From NCBI GenBank assembly GCA_002633005.1, contig NMRA01000001.1, positions 1,817,105-1,881,104 of the forward strand: a stretch of 64,000 nucleotides of DNA, in the 5' to 3' direction. A program made the translations under genes and the position numbers. Below are positions 1 to 12,000 of the stretch, in pieces. This stretch comes from Phoronis australis. Taxonomy: Eukaryota > Phoronida > Phoronidae. Within the stretch, counting starts at the first letter, position 1. Each line of letters opens with the position of its first letter. The notes below the pieces were generated by a model. That model had not been told where the DNA came from, ran no database searches, and saw nothing but the letters and a program-made list of their open reading frames with translations.

Positions 1-3000
1 GTAAGTGCCCCCTCACCCCCCCCCCCCCCACCCCTACGATACTGTGTATTCTATGATAAAGGAGACAAAGCTGAAGGTCACCGTGGGAAGGGGCAAAGCT
101 GACAGTGACAAGGAGGTCCACAGAGAACCTAGTGACCACTGGAACAGAAGAATGCTGTCCCTCTAGAGCATTCAAGTTTTGTTCCATCCCCCATTGTTAA
201 CCTTCCTATGCCTGTAGCTATGATTCTTAGTAACTCAAGTACAGGTATCTGCTTGCGAGCTCCTAATCACCTTGCACTCAGACAATGTTCAGGGAACAGA
301 ACTTGCAGCAACCTTTGAACTTTGGGTCAGTGGACTTCAATTTTGAAATCCATATTTTCTGACTGTGAGTGCCTGTTGTTTGGCTAAGCACCCAATCCAC
401 AGAGGGGTGACTTTTTCATGACCAGTTTCTCTACGAAAGGATGCTTTTTCTGCCAAAGTGCTAAGAAAAGGGTCCCTTTTCTCTTCATAAGTTTGAAACT
501 TTACAAAAGGTTCCTTTTTCAAACTACACAAAACTACAAAAGGGTTTTCAATGTTATCTGTAATCTAAAAACTTTTGTTGGAAATGATGTAGACATTTTT
601 GACCGGGCACACTTTCTTTTTGTATTGTTTCTGGCTTAATGGAATAAAAATTCAGCTGTCCAAGAATTCCTCCAAAAGGATAACATTTTTGGAATTAACC
701 CCTTTAAAGGGTGATGTTTCTAAAATCCTACAAAAGGGTGACTTTTTCATGGACAAATGGTTCGCCTTTTTCGAGTCCATTGTCTAAGTGGGTGGGTATA
801 CTAATTTTCTGGCTGCACTACCTGTCAAAAATATATTTGAGGATCCCTATTTTCTTTTAGTACCCTCCTTGAATATGGCTGAATTATCAGAAAGTATGGT
901 GAACTTTTGATTGTCAAGTCTGATATGCACATTGTTCTGGAAATCCAATATATGCAATTATTTTGGGGTGCTGTTTCTATTGTATCTGTCCCTGAGTACT
1001 GATTATAGTGCCATGTCCAAGTAAAAAGTGCTGCAAATAATCCAAGCAGCTTTTTAAAGCAAGTTTGTCCTTTCTAAAGAAAAGTGTTTGCGTTGGGATG
1101 CAACTTTGCTGGGATTTTGACTTCAAAAATTTTGCGGAATTAACCCTGTGGAAATTTTTTCATGAGGTGACATTTGTTTACTCGGTAAAAATTCCAAGCC
1201 AAGCTGCTCTTGTCCAATGGCAGTATTGCAGCCTGTGTTCTGACACTTTTAATCTATAGATATCTCTTAAGACTTGCTTGCCAGATAGAGGTTATTGAAC
1301 GTGCTGGTATTGTTGATTTCTGGATGTGATTCCTGTAAAAAAAAAATGCGCGCAAAATTTCTAAGATTGTGAAGTACATCAAAACGTTAGTAATACCTGA
1401 ATGTTCTGTGTTCCTGTTTTGTCACTTGCTAAAAATCATCAAGCAGAATGTTTTTGTTACCCACTAGACAGTTTGCAGAAGTAGGTTAGGTTAATGGCCT
1501 GTCTATCAACTCTTCATTGAATCCTATATAAGTTGTAAAGTTCATGATCTCTAATAAAAAGAACAGTTTTTTATTAGTCGTTTGTAAATTATATAAAATG
1601 GCCTATCTGTTTTGTCATTGGCCTTATGGGTGGAACTGGGTTATGCTGGCCAAAAGCATTTTGTTGTAACGTCTGAGTATTATTCTTTCACTGAATTTAA
1701 AAAAAAACAGCACAGACTTTTGAGCGTTTATTAGATTTTAAGCAATACAAGAGCTTGTGATTAAAATCCAATTTTGATTAAAGGGGCGTTAAAGCTAGCA
1801 TCTTCTGTCACAACAACAACTTTTGACTTAGGAATCATGCCATTGTAAAACCAGTCTGGTCTTTGTTGTTAGTCAGATTGGAAATGATTTCTCAGCCTGC
1901 TTATTAATGACAGTTCCTGATGGCTAATCAGACCATGCTCTTGAAGTGCTGACACGCAGTGACTTAGTTTGAGCCATCCAAGCTGTTTAGTCCTCAGGAC
2001 ATTTCCAATTTATTGGGAACAGCTTTAATTTGATGACATCACTTCGGAAGAGCAAATAGGCCTGTGAGGAAAGTGGTTTTAGTCATGGTTTATAAAGGCT
2101 TTCAATAAGATGTGTCTCTATTCTTATGTTTTGCAATGGCAAACTGTTGTGAGGTACTACAATTGTCTGATTAAAAACTGGACGATTGCCGCACAAATAA
2201 AAGTTCATGTTATTTGTGCGGCGATCATCCGGTTTTTAATCTTACTGTAGCCAAAAGCTGATTTGATTATAATTGTCTGACAATTTGCTCACAGCTTCTA
2301 ACATGCTAGGTCTTGGTCTGGTATTCATGCCTTCCACAACCTTACTTATTAAATAAATGTAAACATTTATAAACTTGATGGGAATGCAAAACCAACCATC
2401 TTATCGCATATGTGTAAATTTGTGTTTGTTTTTAAGTCACTGGTGGAATGGTTAGTCTCCATTATTTTCACGTGTTCATCTTGTTTGTAGCAAACGTTTC
2501 CTTCTTCTGAGATAAAGAATGGCAGTTACGTGGCATTGGATCAACCCGACAATGATTTGGATAAATTTGAACAGTGCGAATCTCCAGGTATTTATATCTT
2601 TGTCGCTGATAAAAAGTCCAAAATAGTTTTCTATCTATTTATTTGGGTAACTTAAAGGGAAAGCAGATCCCTGGTTATTTTGGAAAGACATTTTTCCGTG
2701 TTGATGGGAGGTCATCATCTCTACTGCCAAAAAACTAATTTTGGGGTTATTGTTGGATGGGATATACTTTTAAAGGCATTAGATTTGAGCTGGAGCTGTA
2801 AAACAACAAAATCTGTTTTTTTGTGATTTTATTTTAGATCACCAATTATCGCCCCTATTTCTTAGTCGTTAGCTGAAGTCAAGGCCGCGCCACTGTCTTT
2901 AACAGTTTGGTACGCTTATTAATTTGCCCTAATTATTTTTGTTGAGCAAGATTACATTAAGCTAGCAAAGCATTTGGCTGTGACCAGTTCGAATCTGTGT

Positions 3001-6000
3001 TGTGACTGTTCCCATAAAATTAGATTTCTCACCGATGATGTCCCTTTCCTTACTTTTTCCCTTGATGTGCATGCTGTTTCATGAAACTAAACACAAATGA
3101 CCCCGCAAAGGGTGCGCATCTTGTTAGCCTGCATTACTACCAGGATTGTGAGATAGGGACTAGTGCATTTGCTTGTGATAAAGTAGGACAATTAGAGCTC
3201 TGTGTTTAGATGTTGATGTTGAATTCCTAAGGGAAAGGTTTTGAGTTTGAAAACATTATCACACGCTCGCGCTCGTCTGATCTTGAGTTATTGCTGGCAA
3301 CTCAAGTCGCAGGCAATGCATACATGCACCATTTTGAAATGTGGAAACTCTGAAGCATGTTCTTGAGTTTTGATTGTTTCGATGTAATTCTTGTGGTAAC
3401 AAAAACATTGAGACCAATGTTATGAGAGTAAAAGGCTTAATTCGATTTTCATTTTTAAGCAACTGAACAGGGTGAAATACGGGACTTAACACGTGTTGCA
3501 TTATGGGTAGATGCCATAAAATGAGAGTGGTGCTGTACAATTTCGGGACGGGCCTGGAGATATCAGTTTTGTGCAACAGGTATTTACTAAAAGAGATTGC
3601 ACATTTTCAAAATATTGTGTGCATGAAATTTGACTTATCCATTTCAAATTGCAATGTTTTGGATTTAGGCACATGGTTGTATATAAGCGTATAGGGTTAG
3701 CCGTTGATAACATTTGGCGACTGAGACTTTCAAGTGTTCTAATTGCTTGCACATTTACATTTGTAGATTCTGCATTAACTGATGATGATTTTAAGTCGGG
3801 CTCGGGGCTGGTTGATAATGAGGGTGGCATTGGCGATGATGCGGAGTATATCAGTATTTCCGAGAAGGACTACATTTGTGAGAACAGGGACTCTCTCAAA
3901 GTGATCACGTGGTTAAAACCCCCTCCTAAGGAAGGTCTGGTAAGAGAAACATTGATAAATATGTGCAGGTTTTGTAATGCTCTGACTCACTGATATACAT
4001 AGGGTAAGAGAAACATTGATAAATATGCGCAGGTTTTGTAACTTGCTCTGACTCACTGATATACATAGGGCCTTGTTACACTCAATTTTTCTCCACAACT
4101 GAAAAGCCAAAAGTGCAAATGCACTTGCAGTTGGACTACACACTTATTCGCAGGAGTGCAGAAAAACAATGCCTGTTCAACTTTTTTAGTCTGTGACTGC
4201 TTGTTATTCACCAAAAGCATTAACAAGTTGAACCCAGCAATGTTCACACTTGAAAACCCAAGCCCCTTTCAAAAGTTTTGGGGGAAGGCATTCAAACATG
4301 TCACAAGTTCTGGCAAACAGGTGGCGGTAGCACATTCAAATTGTTGGTGACGAACACTTACATGTTTTTGGCTAAAGTTGCCCATTTCTGCCAGCCCCCA
4401 CCCTTGTCCATCAAGATATTAGAATTTTAGGACGTGCTCTAAGGTTTTAAGAACGAGTCGTTTGTGACAGGGCAGCTCATATGCGCAACATAATATTACA
4501 TTACAATTTTACATAGAATGTATGTGGACGACTTACCTGTCTTATAGCATGGTTTTCATTGCAAAGAACTTGAACAACAACATCATAATTTTTATGGCAA
4601 ATGTTATGATTATAATTGTTATTGTTATTATCAATCCTGATTGGTGGTTACTTATTTCTAACATGGCACTGTTTACAGTTTCTTTTTACTCTAACTTCAT
4701 GTCTATGTGTAGTAGGAATATTAATGGGCAGCTAAAGGTTCAAAGTAATCACAGTCAGCAAACAGACAGGTTAACTGTCACACAGACATGTTAGTTTTGA
4801 CAAACAGGCAAGTTATTTAGAAAACAAACACTTATATGCTCCAAATAGAGGTTAGGAAAGCTATTTAGACATCTTTATGGCTATAATCTTTCACCTAGAA
4901 CCTTTTGTGAGGTGAAGAGTTTCATTTGCAGTTAGTGCTGTGTAATGGATTCAGTATCAGTAAAGCACTCATGTTAAATGATTGTTACACATAATTCATG
5001 ACTTTGTTTGTATTTAGGCAATCTCTGACTTTAATTCCCACAAAGCTCAGTGCAGAGAGCAACCAAGGGAACTGATTGCACTAACGTGAATTGCACTGGT
5101 TCGCAATCAAAGTGGTTTCTAAGCTGTTAGCTAGTGGCTAGTGCGGTACTTATACCCACAAGCTATTGTGCACACGCATTATTTATTATGCGAACCCTTG
5201 CTGTCTCTAGAGTTTTTAAACTTTGTTCGCCAATTAGATAAATAGCCTCTACGCTAGCGCTAGCGTTGTAATAGTAGATCACTGATACTGATGTCTTGGT
5301 AGCGATCGTCACTCGAGCAGTTGTCTGGCGGAGTACCACAACACAAGCAAGGCGCGATAATGGATAATATAGTGAGTGACATTAGGATTGGAAGTGGACA
5401 TTAGGAAGCTGAGAGCTGTCTTTGACATGTGCCTGGTTGATAGGCTTGGTGATATAGTTCAGTTTGACTTTCTGTTGCTTATTATTTCAATTTAAAATTT
5501 GCATGCGTGTAGATAGATAATTTTAGACGCGAGACAAAAGTTGAGAAAAAGGAAACAAATTTATATAGTAAGCATTTTTCGATTTTCTAAAAAAACTCAT
5601 TTTTCGTTTTATTCGTTCCGAAATTTGCTGTCAATGAACGTCCAAATAAAGTCATCAGTGTAGAAAGTTCAAGCATTATAGCTGATTATTATAGTTTGTT
5701 TTTGAGACTAGGCTAATACACATCATTCAGGTATAATTTCACCTTTACATAAAAAATTGCCACAAACTTAGTTAAAAACACTGGCACACATTTGAAGTTC
5801 ATTTGCATTAGATTTCAAATTCTGCGATTTTGTCAAAATTGAAAAATACATTGCTGAGAAGTAAAACCACAACTATGAAATCATGATCTGAGATAGACTC
5901 TTTTGAAGTTTTGCAATCATCGGTTGCTGTACTTGGTTTATTTTTGCTGAAAATCTATGTTTGTGGTTTTACTGAACTTGGAGGTCAGGGGCCTGTTCCA

Positions 6001-9000
6001 AGAAAACTAACTTGGCTAAGACAAATGTTAAGTTTAACTCAATTTTAATAATTAAGATAAAACTTCATTTTCTCTTAGATCCATTCTAAGACAGTAATCT
6101 TAAGTTGGACGTAAGTTTTTGTCTTAAGATCGATTAACTTAGCAGATGTGGAAGTTTCAAAGTTTGGAAGTTGAGACAAATTGTAGAAAATCAAAAATGA
6201 AGTTGTCAGTTTCTGGGAACAAGCCAAAGAATTGCTTGAATACCAGTACTGCAACAATTTGAAGTTTCTCTTGAACTTTCAGTATATCCCTGAGCCTAAA
6301 CCTGATGACTGATGCTTTAGCCAATTAATGGTTTATTCTGGGTTTTGGAGTCTGCTACCATTCTTGTGTCTTGTACAGTGCTGTAGAGTAAAGGGTCTTC
6401 AAATATGAGACCAAAGCAACTTTGCAATTCTCAAATGACTTAACCATTTTTCACAGCACTGTAAATGTAGAATCAAAGGCTAAGGCAACACAAAAAATTC
6501 AAGAGTCGAATATCCAAAATTCAGCATTAGTATTGTATTTAAAACCTCGAGATTATTAGGGTTATATCTCACATAAAGAATTACCAAAACTGCCTGTTTT
6601 ACATTTTGCAAAAACTTCTAAGTGTTGTAAATATAGAAATTTCTCAAAACATTATAGAACCTAGAAGTGATGAAGCATTTATTTTTAATGCAACTAATGA
6701 GCTTTTAAGGAAAAAGATGAGAATTAAAATTCCAATTGTCTGCCTTCTTATTCCCCTAATGACCCACCTCTGTTTAGAAGTAGGTCTAATCATTGCATTT
6801 ATTGTATACCTTCCCTGCTTAATTAAAGACCCATGCAGTGCTAAATGCAGTTGGCAAACTTCAAATTGAGTAATCTGAGTTAGGGCATATGAATTTTGCC
6901 CTTGAAGGAATCTGTGAACTCCATTCGGTCCATGGTGTTATCCAGCGTAATTGGGAATGAATAACTCGTCATATCAAGGAGCAAAACATGAACCAGCACT
7001 GTTAGAATGAATTTCACAGGTGACCCTGCATGAGGCCTTTTAGGTGCTGGTTATGTCATGAAATATACATGATTTAGGTGAAGGTGTGTTTAAAGGTCAT
7101 AAAGTGATCTTGCATTACTTAGGAAGTTGCCGTGAGAGTACCAACCATTGTTCTTGGGTTCTATTAAAATTATCAGCGAGTCCTTGAACTTAGCTAAATA
7201 TGTAGAAATCCAGCGACTTTGATTTGGTCAAAATACATATTTTCTGAAAGTAGAAATCACGTGACATTTTATTCTGAACTTTTGTCAATCTGCCATTGGT
7301 TGGGTGATGTGAACATGTCGTGTTACCAAAATTAGAAATTGCAAAACAACATCAAGAAAATCGGCAGGTTGTCATTTGCACATTGGCCAAAATCCTAGGT
7401 GGACGCAAAATTTATAGTTGCCAACTTTCAAGAACGAAACCCAGTTTAAAGAAGTAGGAAATTTCGATGGGAAGCAGCCAGCCAAATTAGACAAATCTTT
7501 ATCTACATACCACAATCAATATCATCTATATACCACTGGTTACCAAAGTTTCCTGGTGCTGTTTTTTGCTCTAAAGAAATACCCCGTGTCCGAAAACAAC
7601 CACACGAGTTGCGTGCATACGCGGTCATGCTCTGATGGACAGAAGTGAATGGTTTGGCTCGCATGATTTGAAATTCCCAAGTTGACTTAAGCGAGTTGGC
7701 CAAAATCGCAGTTTGCATGTCTAAATTTCAGCTTACAAATGTGACTCGTAGCTCTTTATATCAAGCCCTACCGATATACAGGGTGTGGCAAAATGATCTG
7801 ACCCTTGGAATACTTCTGATCAAATTTTCTAGTGACCTCCTGCTTGTTCAGTTGTAGCAGCACAGCTGGGACTGACCAGAATATTGCAGCATTTTGGTGA
7901 AAAATAGACATCATGTTTCTGAAAGTTTCATTTGAATATATTAGTTATTTCTGAGACATGATGGTTACTCATGCCTTTCAAGCTAAGAATTGGAATATAC
8001 TCATTTTCAGTCGTAATAACAATTATTTCAAAATAGGGTTTAGACATGTTTTGTTCATCGCGTGCTTGTTCGTCAAAGGCACTGAGTACAGTTTGTGCCA
8101 ATATTAAATAAAACATTTGTAAATATTTTATGATCACGCTACTGTTTGGCAAAGTGAACTGTTTCTCAGAATTGTGTGTCCAAATTAAAAAATTATGTTC
8201 CATGCTCTGTTGTGGCAAGCTGAGGAAGTGAAAAATGTTAACTGATAAACATATTAGTGTGTTAAGTTAATTAACATTTAATGTTGTCATTTCATCCGCG
8301 CAGGATTGTGAAATGTCACTGTTACCCTCTGGTGAATTAAAAAATCAAATTTAAAATGAAAACTAGAACAATTGCCCTCTGAAAGCGATCTCAAAATGGT
8401 CAATTACCATACAAACTGAGTCAAAACAAAACGTTTGACTGTCTCAGTTCAGCTGGAGAGTTATTTTTCTATTCCATCTTAATAGGCCCGTTCGTGCGAG
8501 TGGGCAATATTTTGTGGAATTGGGAATGTGGAAGTGTAAAGTGCAAAAGTACCGCAGTCCACGTTTCACCAGATTTTGTAGAATTAATTGTGGAAAGTGC
8601 TCATTTTTAATCAGAATAATACGTCTTATTTTTGATAGCCCCTTGTGCAAAAGTGAAACATTTCAAAAATTACCCCTAACAGTGTTTTGGAGGGCAGTTC
8701 ATGAAAGGTAGTGTCTGAAAGTTTTGTATGAATCTGATTGGCCATTTCCGAGATGTTACTTTTGTCAAATTTAGACATTTTCCAGGATTCTACTGACTTT
8801 GTAGATTTAGTAAGTGGACTTGCTCAAAAGTTACATTTTTGACTGAATGCCCATGTTTATTGCCCCATAAAACTTTAATGGCAGTCTGTGATTTGTACTG
8901 TACTATGAAAGCAATTAAAAATCAAATAATTTGGTGTGATTGTGCTGTTTCTTGCCATTTAGAAAGCATTGTTTTCTGATGGTAGAGAGGCAATGCTGCA

Positions 9001-12000
9001 GACCATGAGACAGTGCTCTGTAGACCATGCATCAGTGCAACTCTAATCAGATATATTCACTGGGTTTTTTATGAATATTTTGTAAACCACATACCTTATT
9101 GTTTAATCATTTTAGACAAATCTGTGTGAAATTTACCATGAAATCACAAAATCGTGTGATGAGTACCACTATAAATAGTTAATTCCCTTTGGAATTGATG
9201 GCATTACCACAGTTCTGTTTGCCAACAAATTCAATTAACCGCACAGCAATTGTTACAGTGAGTATCTGTAAATATCAACTGGAGACTTCAATTGGCAGAT
9301 TAGTTGGAACAAAACTGTGCCTTTTGCACACATACAGTTAAACTAGAGACACCCTGCAGAGTTGAGATGACGGTAAATGCGCAGCGATTGAACAATGCAA
9401 ATAAGTCTGCTGCTGCTAAGAGCCGCGATAAACCATTTTCTGGTCTTAAAAACGTCAGCTTTCTTCAATGGCAAATTTGTTCTAATTTCCAGAGCAACAC
9501 TGGCATCTTAATGGGCTAACGGTCTGAATGAACAAGGCTCTGTCAGTTTTTCTCAGGTTTTGGAATCATTTCTAACCTGAGTAAAATACAGATGAGACTG
9601 GTTTTATATAGGGTATATCAAGAATCGTTTTTTGACAGAAATGGTCTATGTGGAAGTCTTTGGTCAACTGCTTGAGGATTTGTCTTTACCCAACTTATGT
9701 TGTTCCTCTTCAAAATTAGGCAATGTTCGCTCACTGATTTACATTCATTTTACAGTCTACAATAGCACCAGTTCCGTAATTGTTATCGTCGTCTGTTATT
9801 TTATCTATAATTGTCCATTGTTATGTAATTGAGAAAAAGTTTAGGGATGTGCTGGTGAAGCTAATTTGCAGTAGAATAGAGATTATAGAATAGCTTTTTT
9901 ATGAAGTTTATACAGATACACACAATGGTTATATAGCAATTAGTGCATGAAATGAAAGGTAGTTCTCAAACAGCAGTTGTGCTCATGTTGTTACTGCGAA
10001 GGTTACAACTGTATTAGAGATCGTCCCTAAAGTAGACATTTTTAAATTCCTACAAAAGTCTAGGTGTGGGGCGAGTGGATGCACCATTTTGACTGTTCAG
10101 TGGAAGTGTTAGGAGTAAGGTCAATATTCAGGAAATACTGCAGGGCTCAATTTGGCAACCTGCAGCTTGTCAATGTGACCTTCGATTCTATTTGGCGACT
10201 GGTAAACCTATTAAAAATTCAAAAATGCCACAAATTTTCGAGATTTTTTAAATTAATTCGCAACCAAACCAAGAGAAGTCTACTCCCTCCTCTGGTTTAG
10301 GAAAGAGCTCAGTGGGAATCTGTATACCATCTATTCCTATTTTCCTGTTCAACCAAAAAATAAAAAGCGCTCCTTGAGTTTCGCCATACTTCCAGATGTC
10401 CTGCTTCTTTAATTCAGTTGTCTCGTTTTTTTCATTTTTGAATGTTGGCATCAGTTGGTCGTGTGTGAAGGTCATGCAGGATTTTCGCACCACTGGATTG
10501 CATGCGGGGTTTTCTAAATGTTTGGCATGCTCATTTCCAATTTGGCTACCTGAAAATTTTGCCAGGTCGCATTTGGTGAGTTAAGATGCTAAGCGTCGGG
10601 TCCTGTCTCTTCATGTGTGGGGTGAAGGCCTTACAAGCAGAGTACATATTGTATACTTCAAGGATGTTGATGATTGTATTGGTTTGTCACATATTAGGTG
10701 ATGCTGGTATCATACTGCCGCTTGAGTTTCTCCCAAAGCCTAGCACATTTTATTTGATCAGGAGTAGCGTTGAACCTATTCTTCCCGATGCTGATCTACG
10801 GAACAAGTTTTCATGTGAGAAATCGACGTATCATTCAACAGTTGGATGATGACTGAGAGATTATCAGGAGCATTGGTTGGATGTCGGTATCAAAAACCAC
10901 TAATTAGTGCACTGTCTGTCAAAGTTAAATGTCCTGTCAATTTCTCAATCGTATGATAGCGACAGATCATCGGGTGATCGTTGTTTACTACTGGCTGCCA
11001 CTTGAGTGATTATCTACAGATTGTCAGCGGATTTTAATGAAGTTGGCTGACATAAACAAAACCGTTACATATACTAGTCTGATGTCCCACGACAATTGGG
11101 CCGTCTCTGATTACACTTCAACCCTCGAATCTCCCTGTATTTACCCACAATGCCGCGATGTCCGTCGAGCACTTTAGTAACCTCACAGGAATTCTTTGTT
11201 GTTGTCGCATTCTTGACAGATGTTTTTCGGCTGCATAACTCTATTCGTCCATCCAATGCCTATAGAGTATTACCGCTGTGCTGTGGGCTGCAGCTCCACT
11301 AGCAGAAAGTTGGATAAACTCGACAAATGCCGGTGGATGCGTAATGTTAAGACAGTTCATCATCTTCCAGTCATCAATTGAAGACAAGGAAATGTGGAGC
11401 TTAAGTGGATAAAGCAAGTTCGTCAGGTTAATTTTAAACCAAACAATGCCGTTTCTAGAAGGTACTTTTGAAAGGTTGAAATCAGGGATATTCCACGACA
11501 TGACCTGTTAAAATGTGCCTGACATTCCAAAACGAGGTACTTTTACCTCCAGGACAAAGAGTTCTAGTGTTGTGTAATTCGAGATGGTCCTATTGTGATT
11601 GCATGGGCTAGTTGTCCGACGTCAGACGACGGTGACTCGATGGTAGTTGACTCTCACTAGATTACCTGCAGGTGATTCTAGAATTACCACAAAAATTTTG
11701 TCCAACATCATGAAAAATTACAACTTTGACCGATGATGCAACGATTGCTGATCTTTTACAATGACAACCTGACCATTTTTTGGCCTTAAACTCACATTAA
11801 ACTGACATAAAAAATTTACATGACCTAGGCATTACTGTGGTATATATGCTAATATATCGGTAATAGCAGTGTCCTAATATTGTTTAAGTGTTGTTATCAA
11901 GTTGTCTCCTTGACAACATGCTGTTGACTTTTCTGCAGGAACTACCACATACGCTGCACTATCCAGATGGTTTTCAGCCAGGTACTTGCATTTACATCAA

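Larger units (their letters stand above)
1..2490 (+). other. Galectin-like gene intron, starting on its donor site
   Basis: The first six bases are GTAAGT, a consensus splice donor, and the matching acceptor is TTGTTTGTAG ending at 2490. The preceding exon is just outside the window. Besides a C-tract near 15-30, a CTACAAAAGGG-type repeat cluster and a long hairpin (both listed separately) I see no coding potential. Confidence 0.6.
4069..11938 (+). other. Long galectin-like intron
   Basis: This 7.9-kb intron ends at the acceptor TTTTCTGCAG (11938). It holds a possible internal promoter and first exon near 5150-5371 and a degenerate inverted-repeat element at 5989-6226. The many short open frames have no recognisable domain and no consistent splice borders, so I do not call them genes. 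Confidence 0.5.
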
